Positions 9,673-22,600 of a stretch of 64,000 nt of DNA are shown piece after piece (position 1 is the stretch's first letter; each line of letters opens with the position of its first letter). The notes under the pieces were generated by a model. That model worked only from the letters and a program-made list of their open reading frames with translations. It was not told the DNA's origin and searched no databases. Source of the stretch: Psococerastis gibbosa (lineage: Eukaryota; Arthropoda; Insecta; Psocodea; Psocidae); contig OZ020488.1 in NCBI GenBank assembly GCA_963971405.1, positions 9,117,261 through 9,181,260 on the forward strand. Direction: 5' to 3'. A program made the position numbers and the translations under genes.

Positions 9673-12540
9673 ATGCACGAGGAAGACGGTCTCCGCATAG
9701 TCAGCTCAAGCTCAAGTTCGAGAACTCAGTCGAGCCTGAACGTTAACCGTGTCGGTGAAGAACCTGAAGCCAATGACACCATCAAAGCAAATCAGGGAGC
9801 AGGAACCATCAGCAGATCCTGCGACGACTTGCTACAAACACCCGCTGATAGAAACGCAACCTTCCAAAGATCTCAAAGCTGTCAAAGTTTGAAAAGTAAT
9901 CAGTCGCAAGCTAAAGGAAAGTATGACCACGTCCAGAGTAAAATTAAGCAATACATTAAAGTTTTAAATGTACCTAGTCCTCATTGTGATATAAAGTCAA
10001 ATCCGTCGCCTTCAACTAAGGAAGAGTATTTGGTTGAAATTAACCACCGTTTGGCTCGTGAGTTGGAGGAGAAGAATGCGCTGTTGTTGAAATTGCAAGA
10101 AAATTATGAACATTTATTGCTGAAATATGCTGAAGCTCAAAATAAGATTGATAATTTAAGGCTTAGAACAGTAAATGCTATTGAACCTTCTCATACGAGA
10201 CAGTCCAGGGTGGCGTCATTCCCTATGCATTTATCGTCTCCGGCTCATCAGTTTAAAGTTGCCGGGGTTAAAGATAGTGAAAGAAGCCCTTTTCGGAGAA
10301 AGGACATAAATAATGAGTGTGAAAGTAGAGTTGATAGACCTACCACGCTGGCCGTGGACTCTGGTCTTCGAGTAGTCGATAAGGCTGTGACTCCGACAGA
10401 TTCCGAGGGGGTTAGCAGTGTTATCACAAGTATGAGTGGGCACAGTAAGATTTTAACGAATTTAGAAGATGGGCGAAATGATGGTGACGCCGAGAAAAAG
10501 CCCGTACTCAAGAGCGAAGTATTAGAAAGTGCTTTGCCCGTAAATGACCCAATTGACAAAGTTAAAAATTGGCAAGATTCGTTGCCGCCGTTAGAGCTGA
10601 TTGAAACGCCTGATAATGCTTTGTATGATGTTGATGTGGAACCGATCGTATCCCCGTCTACTAGATATAACGAAATAACAGAGCTAGGAAACATTCCAGA
10701 AGGTTCCGAAGATTGGTCAGCTTCCAACACTAAAACCATCTCGCAAGCTATTATGAAGAAGTATTTGAGAACGCTTTCGCTGCCGAGTAGTCTAACGCGT
10801 CGAAATATGCTCGCGCAGATTTATAAACGTAGGAATAACCACACGATTGATCTCAGTTCGCCGCTACACGTCGATTGTACCATTCAAGGTTTGTTTATTT
10901 ATTTATTCATTATGAGCACCAATATGACCATTAACGTCCTTTTTTGCCGTATGCGGCTAAGAGGGATGCATTCTGGCAGGATGACACGACGCGAACACAC
11001 TGTCCAGTGCGAAAAAATTCCAGATTTTAATATTTTATATTCTCTTTATCGATCCGTCTTACTCGAGTTACTGTGTCACTTGTGTTGAAATGCTATCTCA
11101 CTCAACTGAATGTTTATTTATTTGTCCCGTGTCCGGTTACCTTCCCAGCCGCAGCACTATCCGGTTGATTATCGACGGCACGGTGCCGCCGGAACAGTGT
11201 GACCGCGCTCATTAGCCTCCATGCATTCATGCCATCCCTTCAAACCTGTCCCTTTTGGCGGGATGGTGAGAAGGGATAGTGGGTCGCCAGCCTTAGGGCT
11301 TCGCTTGTGTAACACAGTGCTAGTAATTGAAAATATTGACTTGTATCATCAAGCAGCCCATACAATTTGAACGCTTTCCAACTGATTTCTGCTGTATCTT
11401 ATATGGTCTCTGATCGAGTGCATTTTAAAGATTGCCTAAACCTGCCAGAAAGCTAAACACTTTCTTGTCTCATGGCAGTTGGTGATTGTGTGAGACGGTT
11501 GATTCTGTAGACGGCTTCACTATGTTAAAACATCTGGACCATAGGGAAGCACAGTTGAACTTGCTATCTGAGATCAGAAAATTGCAACCTGAAACCGGTC
11601 ACAATTTTTTCCCAATATCCTGGGCATAACCATTCATTAAGGGAAAGAATAGTGATTTATTGGAATATTTTAGACTGCTCTATTTCTTCGTGAAGAGAAA
11701 CGTCTGCTATATTGTCTGCATGAAGTAAATGAATTTTGAGCCATAAATCTATTTATCTAATAAACCCTTTGTTTTTCCAAAATCTATTTGTGATTATCCA
11801 GCATATTTTATATTAATATATTAATTTCAGGTCTGGTAACGACGGACGTTCCTTCACCGATGATCGCTGACCTTCCAGCTACCAACATTTTGCATAGGAG
11901 AAAGAAACGGCCGCCGTTTGTGCGGTCGCTATCACTTCCCGTCTACGAATACGAATCTTCTCGTTCCGGCGCCCGGAACAATATTCCTCCGCTCGACCTG
12001 GATAACCTGACCTTCTCCGAGGACGAAACGTCGCCGGTGAGTCAAAGTAATTTAGTGACGTCACCTTCTTTTTTAACTAGTCATGATTGTTCCTTTCAAA
12101 CTTTAAACTCGTTAACTTCATGTAAGGCTACTGTAAGTGACTACTCGGCTGGTTCGAATTCAAGATTTGTGACGCCTGTGATCAACAAAAGCACCTCTAT
12201 AACTCCTGATAGGAGTAAAAATATGATTTTTTCGGAACCGGATGTTGAACCCGATTTTGAGGGGGGTAATTGTAATATTTGTGGGGAGTCAGTGGGTTCT
12301 GTGAGGTCAGTGTCGTATCAAGGAATGCAGTCGCAGGAATGGTTGGGTGGTACTAAGTGTAGTTCTGTGCAGAGGTCGGTTTCGTTTAGTTCTGAGTCGA
12401 ATTCGCCTGTTCGTTGTTTGCATGAGCGCCCCGTTTGTGAAGACGGTGGTGTGAGGACGTTTGAGACGTTTTCTAGAGATTTAAAAGCTCGCTCGCAAGT
12501 TATTATGAAAGCGCTTACTGCCCATGTTCATAACACTTAA
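9673..12540 (+). CDS. Two-exon serine-rich coiled-coil protein, AKNA-like (tentative)
   Basis: Coding exons 9673-10888 and 11831-12540 join at a phase-1 intron (GTTTGT donor, ATTTCAG acceptor). The product is about 641 residues. The start ATG follows a splice acceptor by some 50 bases in a fair context. Residues about 120-170 form a coiled coil with a stretch (LLLKLQENYEHLLLKYAEAQ, then NKIDNLRL) that resembles the AKNA domain, a family linked in vertebrates to centrosomal microtubule organisation. The rest is low-complexity, rich in Ser, Pro and charged residues, with possible short repeats (TISQAIMKKYLRTLSLPSS; RSQVIMKALTAHV). Without the splice the first frame would run into 60 odd residues, so the intron is well supported. 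A donor-like GGTGAGA directly after the stop allows further splicing. The AKNA name is a guess from one motif; that it is a real gene is much surer. Confidence 0.75.
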
Positions 12541-12563
12541 GGTGAGATACCCAATTGTTTGGT

Positions 12564-14124
12564 CTATTCGACGATATAGGAGACAATATGTAATACAATT
12601 GATACATAATCCTTACCTTTACATCTGCTAGCCTCTTCTGAGCATTTACCAGAATGGTGGGAATCAGGCGCTCTCGGTTGTTTACATTTTTTTATCATTT
12701 CTTTAAACATAATAGCAAATTCTTTAAAATTTTTGAAATTAAGACTAAAATAGGACGGAAATAGAGCAGTCTTAAAGTTTCTCAAGTCTTTGCTTGCTTG
12801 TGACATGGTTTCTTCTGAGCACTCTTTATTTAAAATTTGAGCGCAAAGTGTGGAAGCTGCAGTAAAACTTTGCTTAAACACTCCCAAGCCTGATGTCACA
12901 GATTCTCGCTTAATTTTCAAGAACTGGCAGGCAGCTGTAACCTCTACTTCAAAAACATCATCGTCTGTATTACAGGGTTTCTCCGGAAAGTAATGTCAGT
13001 GATTTTTTTTTTTTTACGGAGACTGTAAGCGCAAGCGTGTGCTTTACTGGCTCAGATTTTGATGGGAGGATCTGGCAACAAGTTCCAACAAGCGTCAGCT
13101 GGCTACCGATCGTTGTAGTGGTCACATCAGTTGCTCCATGTGAGTCGTTACAGTAACCCGGTGCAAGAAGAAAAAAAGTGTTCGCTTGAGCAACGGATGG
13201 CGATAAAGTTTTGTGTAAAACTGGAGAAGAGTGCTGCGGAAACCATTATAATGTTGAAGAAGGCTTTCGACGACGATTTCCTTTTGGGTAGGCAAATTTT
13301 ACGGTGGCACAAAGCCTTCGCAGAAGGTCGGGAAGACGCCAACGACGAGCCCCGCGCTGGACGACTATCAACCTCCACTCCCAACGTGTGCAACATGTGC
13401 GTGACTTTTTGAACACTGATCGACGCGTAAGTGTCCGTTTGAGTTATGATAAATTAAACATTACTAAAACCTTCAAAAGACAACAGTAGTGGAGGTTAAT
13501 GGCCGTCCAGCGCGGAGCTGGTCGTTGGCGTCTTCCCGACCTTCTGCGAAGGCTTTGTGCCACCCGAAAATTTGCCTACCCAAAAGGCAATCGTCGTCGA
13601 AAGCCCTCTTCAACATTATAATGGTTTCCGCAGCACTCTTCTCCAGTTTTACACAAAACTTTATCGCCATCCGTTGCTCAAGCGAACACTTTTTTTCTTC
13701 TTGCACCGGGTTACTGTACCGACTCACATGGAACAACTGATGTGACCACTACAACGATCGGTAGCCAGCTGACGCTTGTTGGAACTTGTTGCCAGATCCT
13801 CCCATCAAAATCTGAGTCAGTAAAGCACACGCTTGCGCGTAGTCTCCGTAAAAAAAAATTTCACAGAGATTACTTTATTTACATTACTTTCCGGACAGAC
13901 CCTGTATAAGCCGAGTTAGTAGCCATTTCTAACTCTTTCAGTCTTTTAGCGCTTTGTAATAAAGACTCAACTACGGTTCTTTCAGAATCCTGGTCCAGAC
14001 CACGTTTGTTAGACTTTTTCGTAACTTTACGATCTCTAGGTGAGGACATAAATATTAGACATAGCACATCTTTTCTCACACTCAAAGATATGTCTGGGAC
14101 ACAGTCTCTTCTAGTCTCAGGCAC
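12564..14124 (-). pseudogene. Unrecognised coding sequence interrupted by a palindromic mariner
   Basis: Minus-strand coding sequence runs from about 14124 to 13907 and resumes from 12970 to 12564; the gap is the mariner-derived element at 12973-13904. If that element and one copy of the TA duplication are ignored, the frame passes straight through (SAYNTDDDVFEVEVTAACQF across the join), so the insertion is what breaks it. Upstream is basic (SSPRDRKVTKKSNKRGLDQD) and predicted helical; downstream reads GLGVFKQSFTAASTLCAQIL and KNFKEFAIMFKEMIKKCKQ. I do not recognise the family. The DDDVF segment is faintly like a BESS motif, which would fit a MADF-BESS type protein, but this is weak. Confidence 0.55.
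12971..13906. mobile_element. Palindromic mariner-derived element, TA target duplication
   Basis: The body is 12973-13904 (932 bp), flanked by TA (12971-12972 and 13905-13906). Both ends start CAGGGT and carry the CCGGAAAGTAATGT motif. Each half holds an inverted copy of the N-terminal DNA-binding part of a mariner transposase: 13131-13380 on plus and 13500-13736 on minus, both reading SLEQRMAIKFCVKLEKSAAE and HKAFAEGREDAND. The plus copy continues after a frameshift as VRDFLNTDRRVSVRLSYDKL. No catalytic domain exists in either half. It would fold into one long hairpin. Confidence 0.9.
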
Positions 14125-14460
14125 ACCAGGAGGAGGCCGTCGTCTTGTTGTCCGCCTACACCTACACAGGTACGCGCGGCATCTTGTCTTGTAACCTGTT
14201 ACTTGTAGGGTGTTAAGGAAAGTAGCCTTGCGAACTGTAAGGCTAAACTAAGAGAAAGGTACTGTACCATCAGGCACTACAACAAAATCCGGAGAAAACT
14301 CCTCAACCATAATTCCTTTCCTTTGTAAATACTTATCAAGGGTGGCCTCAGCCGTGTCTACCGGTAGCTCAGGGACGATAGAAAGTAAAGGGCGTGAGTA
14401 ATGGGGCTTCACCCAACAATATAGAGAGTTCCCAACCTTGAGGAAAGGAAGAATCCACAG
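14125..14460 (-). pseudogene. Unrecognised coding-like fragment
   Basis: From about 14450 to 14272 the minus strand has an open stretch containing VKPHYSRPLLSIVPELPVD and KYLQRKGIMVEEFSPDFVVV. From about 14190 to 14125 it reads a cysteine/arginine-rich piece (CRAYLCRCRRTTRRRPPPG) that leads in frame into the interrupted coding sequence below. These may be upstream exons of that same gene, but no confident splice sites were fixed. The family is unknown to me. Confidence 0.35.
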
Positions 14461-15087
14461 AGAACAACAGGTTTATCCAAATATCGAAAACATGGTATAT
14501 TGACACATCCTTCATACGACCGACCCTTGGCCGCTGCCAATTCTCCCATCCACCACAATATAATTAAATACAGTTGGCATATCGCCGGAGATCCGACCTG
14601 AATCGCTGAGGGACGGACACGAGTGAGGCAGATTCCATCCGGGAATCGGATTCAGAATTGAATCGAACCTTCTCCAATCCGTCCGTCATCGATCCCACGA
14701 TCATCCATAAATTAACACATTTTTTAAGATTGACAGAGAGTCACTGACGACTGGGCTTTTGTAAAGCACAACGATAAATTAAAGATGCCAGTCGGCAGTC
14801 TCTCTAGATAATTAAAATTTACTCATTCATCTGAGGACCGAACGTCCATCTCACCAGGGAATGGATTGCAGCCCCGGATGGTGAAGTAGAGCGGTTGACT
14901 CTCTTCACCAACCGGATCCACACCCCACCCCCTGAATAGTGGCGTCGTCCTGGATATTATCAATTATTTCATTTACAGTTCGAAGATACAGACTAAATGG
15001 TAAGACACTTACATAAGGCCGATAGAACTTACAGAAAGTTAGAAATGGAAGTGATGACGAGGATATTGACCAAAGGTTCCCCTTTTG
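14461..15087. other. Unassigned repeat-like sequence left of a hAT insertion
   Basis: GC-richer than its surroundings, with repeated GATCC/CCGG-type words and no open frame of note. The same kind of sequence continues beyond the hAT at 17552-17760, so the hAT landed inside an older repeat that I cannot name. Confidence 0.35.
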
Positions 15088-17551
15088 TCCTAGCCCAGTG
15101 ATGGGCAAACTTTTTAAAAGTAGGGCCAGATAAAATTTAAAAATTTACAAGCGGGCCAAAAAAAAAAAATAACAAGTTATAGGCCTAAACCTTTTTATTG
15201 TTTAATTTTACATCATACACAACTTATATACTAAAATGGTAAAAACTTCCAAACAAGTCACAAAAAATGATTAATCTTTAGAAGTGCATGAAGGCGTATG
15301 AGACAGATGAAACTATGACTGAGATTGTAAAAGTTGATCATAATCTGGTAGAAACTGAGATGAGCTGATTCGCAGTAGTGAAGCTAAATTATGGTCAGTC
15401 AATCGGTTTCTAACACTGTTTTTGCGAAGCTTCATAGTAGAAAACACCTGTTCACAGATGTAAGAAGAGGAATACATCGAAATTATCTTCTGAGCGTGAG
15501 ATTTCAGGTTTGGAAAAGTTGTTTTTGACAGGGCCTTGTAGAACTCAATCTTCGAAACATTGAGAAATAGTTGTTTCAATTCAGTGTTACATTGCAACTC
15601 AATTAGTTCGAGCTGCAGTTCTGGTTTAACTGATTCACAATCCAAATTAAATGGCATGCTAAAAATCTCCAGGTCCTGTTCGGTAACTTTGAAGTCTTGG
15701 AATCTTCGTTCATATTCTTCATGAAGACATTTTACGTTTTTCTCATAGCTCTTAACTTTTGTCTTCTGTAACTGCAATGGATTTTAACCTTGGAAAATGA
15801 GTGAAGTCTTTCTTGAGTAGTTGTTTGGAAAATAGATTTAACTGCAGTTTGAAACCCCTGATATGACCCCAAGTATCATGAATCAATTGATTTCTTCCCT
15901 GGAGTTCAATTTATTGATGTGGCTAAAAATATCTGTAAAAAATGCAAAGTCTGAAAGCCATAACATATCTTTCAAATGATCACACTCGTCCATTCCTTTT
16001 TCTTCCATAAAAGAGATAATTTCGTCTTTTAGATCCCAAACTCGTTCAAAAACCCGCCCTGCACTGAGCCACCTTACTTTGGTGTAGTAAAGTACGTCAG
16101 AATATTCTGACTGCAATGAGTAAAGAAACTCTTGAAATTGCCTATGGTTGAGTGCTCGCGAACGAATGCTATTAACAATTTTAATAACAACATCAAGCAC
16201 ATGTTTCATTTCTAGAGCAGATTTACACAGAGTTTCTTGATGGATGATACAATGAAGAAACACCACTTCGTTCCCAGGAAATGATTCATTAAATTTGGCG
16301 ACAGAACCAGATTTTGCCCCTGTCATATTTGGTGCTCCGTCAGTAGTAATGTTACAAATAGTGGTCAGAGGTACTTTCAAAGATGTGATAGTTTCTTGAA
16401 ATTCTTCAAAAATGTCTGATCCTTTTGTCGTTCCCTTCAATGAACGCATGGAGGCTAATTCTTCAGTAACACCAAAGTTGTCATCTATACCTCTTATAAA
16501 TATCAGTAACTGAGCTGTGTCAGTTATGTCGGTGCTTTCATCCAACGCAAAAGAACAGAATGTAAACGTGCTTATCTTTGATTCTAGTTGTGTTACAAAC
16601 TGCTTGTTGATAGCTTCAATTCTAGACGTAATTGTTTTTCGGGACAAACTTACTGCTTCAAAATCCCTTGTTTTTTCAGGACACAAAATATCACTTACTT
16701 GAAGTAAACAAGTTTTTACAAATTCGCCATCAGAAAATGTTTTGTTACTTTTAGAAATATTGTATGCTACAACATAGCTGGCACGTGTAGCAAGCTTTTG
16801 AGAGCTGTTCAGCTTTTTAAAAATATTTTGCTGACCTGATATTTGCTTACGTAGAGCTCCTGATTTTTGCTTCCGTTCTTCTTCAGTCATCTTTTCATAA
16901 GTGGCGTTGTTATGTTTTGTCATGAAATGTCGAGAGAGGTTAAATTCCTTGAATACGGCTACAGCTTCATTGCAAATTAGGCACACAGGTTTATCCTTAA
17001 TAGGTGTAAAAAAGTATTTCCAAGTCCACTCATCTTTAAAAACACGACATTCTGAATCAACTTTACGTTTTTTAGTTGCCATTGTACCGGTCAAAAAGCA
17101 CACTACCGACAAACTCAACTATATAAATACAAGTCAGACTAATAAGAGTTGCAGAGGTGACGTGGCCTACGTGACTGTCTGAACTACACTGACCCAGAGA
17201 ACAGCCGACGGACACAACAATATTGCTAGCGCCGATTCATCCCGAACTTGACCGAGCAACACCGAACGATCTACAGGACAGGCCACACGCATCGCACTAA
17301 ATCGCCATACTACCGATATACATACATTTTCTACGGAACGAGAACACACGATGCAAGCTCAGTTAGTGTTAGATGCGATAATACCACACCTAAGGCTCCC
17401 GTTAACTATTATAGCTGCACAAAAAAAATTATCACTTCCTATGTGCAGTTAATTTTAGGGGTTAATCAAAATCGTGTCGCGGGCCGGATCAGACTAGCCC
17501 GAGGGCCGCACTTGGCCCGCGGGCCGTACTTTGCCCATGACTGTCCTAGCC
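15088..17551 (-). mobile_element. hAT transposon with 8-bp target duplication
   Basis: The body is 15096-17543 (2448 bp) with TCCTAGCC at 15088-15095 and again at 17544-17551. The ends are short imperfect inverted repeats, CAGTGATGGGCAAAC on the left and the complement of CAGTCATGGGCAAAG on the right. Eight-base duplications and CAG-starting ends define hAT elements. The body encodes a single minus-strand transposase, now frameshifted. Confidence 0.95.
15313..17082 (-). pseudogene. hAT transposase, GTF2IRD2/ZBED-like, two frameshifts
   Basis: Starts at ATG 17082 (MATKKRKVDSECRVFKDEW) and reads through 15900 in one frame. Near the N terminus is a zinc-finger-like CLICNEAVAVFKEFNLSRH followed by FMTKH, as in BED/SPIN-type hATs. 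The central RNase-H-like part has FALDESTDITDTAQL and ITTDGAPNMTG. A frameshift near 15900 leads to GRNQLIHDTWGHIRGF, and another near 15790 leads to the C-terminal dimerisation part ending with YICEQVFSTMKLRKNSVRNRL at about 15490-15410. The arrangement matches the transposases from which vertebrate GTF2IRD2 and ZBED5 type proteins arose. The two frame breaks make it inactive. Confidence 0.9.
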
Positions 17552-19314
17552 CATCTCCATTAGTCCCTGTCCATTACGGTTCGATTCTTCCTTCCTCAGT
17601 CCATCCCGGAGGCAATATCGGGAATCTCCACACCAACTCAATCTGATTCTCGGCGTATACATCTCGAATCCGTCTCTTCGGAGCTCACAAAGCCGTCTAA
17701 TCCTTTCGCCTCATGACCACGGGATTCAGGTAAGGCTCAGGACTACTCGGATCCTTCCTTTCACTTCACTTTCAAAATTTAGGGAACTTTCCCAGTTAGA
17801 ATTTTTAAACCTTGCGGTTGGAGAGATCGATCATTTCTGCCAGGTGTAACAGTTAGTTTTTTGATCGGTTGGAAAATAAAGACTAGCTCGGTCTCAGGGG
17901 TGTTCCGACAAAGTTTATTGTTCAATTACAGTTGACTTAAAATTAGACAGGGTCTGCTTGCTCGAATAAACATTACATTACATACTAGATATTTCCTTTT
18001 GTATTGACAAAACTCCTTTTCATAAAAGGAAATATAGTACCCAAATTAACTCTAAAGTAACTAAATGAAAAATATACACTAACGCAACGGTGAATGTTAC
18101 TTACGAACTTCAAGGGCGTAAGAAAGAAATACAGAATAACTTTTTATATTTTAAATAATTAAACTTGTCGCACATATCATTATATAAATCTTAATTGAGA
18201 AATACATTAGATTTTTTTTTCTCGCATTTATAAAAGGGCGCCAACAGAAATTACAGATCAAGGGTAAGGTCCTGTTCCTTTAGTTATTCAACCTGATAGG
18301 TGCGACAAAATACAACATTCAAAAAAAATGTGAGCAAATCTCCCGAAGTACTATTTAAAAATAATTTAAAGACACTTACATAAGCAGTTGTACCTTACAT
18401 GTGTGACTGGGCAGTAGTTATTATGAAAGAGGCACAAGTCCAGCCTCGAAATTCTCGGTCCTTTTTCCGTGTCCCATTGCCTTAGAGTTTAAGCCATCAT
18501 TGCGCTAGCTCGGTGCCTCAGTATAGATCGAATACAACCATGACAGTTTTCCCCATGATGGAAATTGCGATAATTATGTATGTATGTATGTATTACGTTA
18601 AAGTTTATTCAAAAAGTTGATATATTTCCAAAATAAAATTCAAAATTATTAACAAAATAATATTCTTCTTGTTGGGTGTCCTCTGTAGGCTACACTGACA
18701 AGTCAACGTCTTGTTTCTACGTGCCACTCGCTACCTTGCAATAATGAGCCTTATGTATTTTCGCGGTTAATTTCAAACTAAAGTATGTTATATTATTGTA
18801 ATTAAAAATTTAGGTCTTCAACTGCAGGTCGCTTCACTTTGCATTTTCTCTATAAGTGTAACCATGTTACACAGGCAGGCTTTTGGTAGCTTACCAAGTA
18901 AACTGTCTTCTGCTACAGTCAAGGATATAAAATGGCGCGAAAAAGATAAGAGTTTGTACAACCCGCTATTTTTAATAATTTATCTCTTGTAAGATGAAAA
19001 TGTCGTCCCAATGACTTACTTAGTAATATTTGGTGTTATATTTGATAATTCTTTAGGGATTAACCATGCCTCGGGGGATTTTTGAAGAAATTGTGGAATT
19101 ATCATACAACCGTCGTGTAATTAGCGCAAAATTTGCGTATACCATTCGAGAGTAAGGCGTCTGCTAGGCTTAAGTTATCAACAACTAAAATGGAGAATTC
19201 ATGACCACAACAATTAAGTCGATTACTGTAAGTTAGGAATTTTGTTTAAATTTGGGGATTCTGCATTTCAACCCCACGGTCGGAATGAAATGTATCGGTA
19301 GCGGAAATAACACG
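17552..19314. other. AT-rich spacer with a short microsatellite
   Basis: 17552-17760 continues the repeat-like DNA seen left of the hAT. The rest has no convincing frame. A short (ATGT)n run lies at about 18574-18593. Confidence 0.4.
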
Positions 19315-19665
19315 CTACAGAACCTTCTGCTCGTCTATAGTGTACACACGACTAAATAGTCTCTGCTTCTTCGCATCAACAACACCTTTCGCCTTACAAC
19401 TGCGTTTCTTATCTTGTTCCTTAACATGTTTGCAAATAAAAAGACACTGAGCCTCGTAAGTGGTCAAATCATGGAATTTCTTGAAAAAAACATGATTTTT
19501 GTGCACTACTAATTTTTTGAAGCACTTGTAAATGCAGGTCGTAAGACATTGAAAATTAATGAAAAATTGTCTTCTTTTCGTTCTTGATGTTTACGCTTCC
19601 GCCCCCTCTTGGGGCGACCCTTCATTTGTGATTCGATTGATGTAGGAGGAATGCCATGGAGATGA
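19315..19665 (-). pseudogene. N-terminal fragment of an uncharacterised transposase-like gene
   Basis: About 19560-19315 reads CLTTCIYKCFKKLVVHKNHV and FFKKFHDLTTYEAQCLFICK followed by KEQDKKR. This cysteine-bearing module (CxxxCxxKC...F..L....Q..F) is one I associate with N-terminal parts of DDE-type mobile genes in arthropods. Upstream, in a different frame, is a basic stretch (SQMKGRPKRGRKRKHQERKE) and LHGIPPTSIES. The hAT at 19674-23501 sits directly upstream, so the gene was cut, and sequence across the insertion (23510 on) would continue it. A frame change near 19555 shows decay or an intron. Confidence 0.4.
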
Positions 19666-22600
19666 GTTGCAATCAGTGCCGGGTTTGGGCTTGTGGGGGC
19701 CCGTGGGCCCGAATTATGTGGGGGCCCTTTCTCGGGGAGAAATTTCTAATCCCCTTAGACGAATATCCCACAATAAATTATAAAATGGTGACACAGGTTG
19801 CAAAATCATTATAAAAAAGAAAAGCGATTCTTAGTAATATAAAGTCAAGTCAATAGTACAATACAAGCCTAAGGGCTACTCAACTAAAGCTGTAGACACT
19901 GCGGTGTATTTTTAAAAGGAATAAATTAATAGGTACCTAATTATAAACACAAAATTTTAATTTATTTAAAGATGCACTCTTCGACTCTTTATTATAGCAA
20001 AACTGTCAATTATATCGTCATAATTTAACGCTGCCACTATGTCGTGATTTATATTCAGCATTGAAAGATGGCTAAGCCGAGCTTCAGAAGAACTGGTGCG
20101 ACGAGGATTTTTTATGTGTTTTAGTACGGAAAAAGATCGCTCGCTGCTTATGTTGCCACTCATTATAACTAAGTACATCTTCAAAAGTACTTCTACATTG
20201 GGAAAGCTATCAGCTACTCCTCTTTCTAAAATCAAATTGTACATGAACCGTTCAAAACTGATACGTTTTTCTTCGATTATATTGTTTTTTTGTGCATCAT
20301 CTATCACAAATAATTTCACAAACTCACGAAACTGTACTAGCTCGAAGTACAAGTTACCGTCCAAGTCACCTGTGTAACAACTCACCAGGTTCTCTGCCCT
20401 AGTTTTCAAATCATCAGGGCTTATTTTTTCTAAATATTGTAAAAATCCAAATTTCCTATTTATGTCTTCATATGCTGAAATTCTCCGATCCAATGATTGC
20501 ATAAACTGGTCAATTATGGGAATGAAACTTTCGATTCGGAATTTCTCGCTATGACTGAATTCAGCTTCCTCAGTTTTCCCATAATCCAAAGGATTTAGCC
20601 TCACATTTCGGATCCGCTTCCGCAAAGTTTCCGATTTATAAGAATTGTGCCCACACAATTCAACACCCTTTTTCTCATATTCTTGGAAAGAATCCCTAAA
20701 TTCCCCAATGAAGATCTTAAGGGACTCCATCACACTGATCGAAGTATTAATGTCGATTCTTGGATTCTGGAGATTGATGTTTACTGCATTCACCCTTGCC
20801 AGTATATCGTTCCAAAGAACAGCGTAAATTGCTATCTCCAACGTGGTAATTTGCAAATAGAGTCCACTTGCTTGGACATCTTCTTCGGAGAGATCTTTAA
20901 GGACTTCTCGTATTTCGTTATAGCCCAAAACTAGGCTATTAGTAGCTTCCGCTCTTGAGGACCACCGGGTTAAACTGATTCTTTTGGGCACTGGTATGTT
21001 GTGGCCATACTTCTTCGCAGCACTTTTTAGAACATTTGAAAGGACGTTGAACCGAGCTGTGGAACTTGTAAAAAATACATAAATTTGCTCAAGAAAGCTA
21101 AAAAATAATTTCGATTGGGAGCAGGAGTCCATCGCTTTTGTGCCCACTAAGTTGAGGGAATGATTGAAACATGGAACCCATAAAGCCAAAGGATTCTCAT
21201 TTAGCACCAAAGTGCGTAGACCACTATATTCTCCACTCATAGCGGAAGCATTGTCATACGACTGCCCACGAATATCTTTCAAATCCAGGCCGAACTTTTT
21301 TAAAACTTTGTTGAGGCCATCAAATAATTCTTTAGCTTTATGGCCTTGGTTTGGCATAAAACTAAGAAATCTTTCCTTTGGTGTGCTTTCTTCTAGATAC
21401 CTGACAATCACAGTCATTTGATCTATATGGCCTTCGTCAGTTGTTGAATCTACCGAAACCGAATAATATTTGCCGGCTTTTAAGCGTTTAATTATTTCAT
21501 CGCTAACTTTGGTGGACATCAGCGCAATTAATTCTTCGCAAATGTGGGCAGATAGGTAGTTAACGCCGCCACTACCACTGCCACGATTTCCATGCTTCTC
21601 TAAGTGGCCTACTAAAAACGGATCATATTGTGCAATTAGCTCAAGGACTCCCAAATAATTGCCATTTTTGGTTGATCCCAAAATTTCGTTGTCCCCTCGA
21701 AAGGCAAGTCCTCGTCCAGAAAGAAATATTATGACGGAAATCAATCTGTTTAGAACGTTTCGCCAATAAGCAATGCTCTCCTTCACTTGTGTGGCCAACT
21801 CACGATCAATACGCATTGCCTCGTTTGAGAGATGCTTAAATTGGCAAACTATTTGCAAATGCGTTACGGTAGTTTCATGTCTTTTCAAACGCTCAGACGC
21901 ATGCTTCCAGTCAGCAAACCCTTCAGTTGAAAACTGATTTGCTGATTTGCAGAGCAATTTACAATAAAAGCAGTATAGCTTCCCCGTACTAGGTGAAAAA
22001 CATAACCAAGAGCGGCTTATAGACTTGCCTGCCTGAGTTTGACGAAGGAATAAACTTGCATGGCATTTTCTTCTTTTCACTGCATCTACTTGTCCCAAGC
22101 TTTTTTCTTTCAAAATATCTTCATTACAATGCTGAGTTTCCAAATTTCCTTTCTTGATCCAATAGTCGATGTGTTGTTGACTAAGAACTGCTGGCCACAA
22201 TCCCACGTCATTTTCTTTGCAAAATCCATCATCAGCAGTATTTTCGGATTCGTCATTGTTATCAATTACTGCCTACAAGTAAAACAATTACAGTTGTAAT
22301 TAATTTTGTAAACAATCCTTTCGGCATGGCCGACTCAAGTTTAGGTAGGTTTAATTCATACAGTAAATTAACAGGAGTCCCCCATTTTTAATTCCATAAG
22401 AATTACTGGGGTGAGTGGGGTCGGTAATTTTTGATTGCGGTCACCTTAATTAAGTAATTAAAGTCAAACTCTTACCTCTTGGGTAGGGCTAGCAATAACT
22501 TGAGAAGATGCAGGAAAATCAGAATCACCACTCATCATTTCAACAAAATTAGAAGTAGAACTAGGAGTAGATGGACCCGTCTCTATTTTTGTTACAAAAT

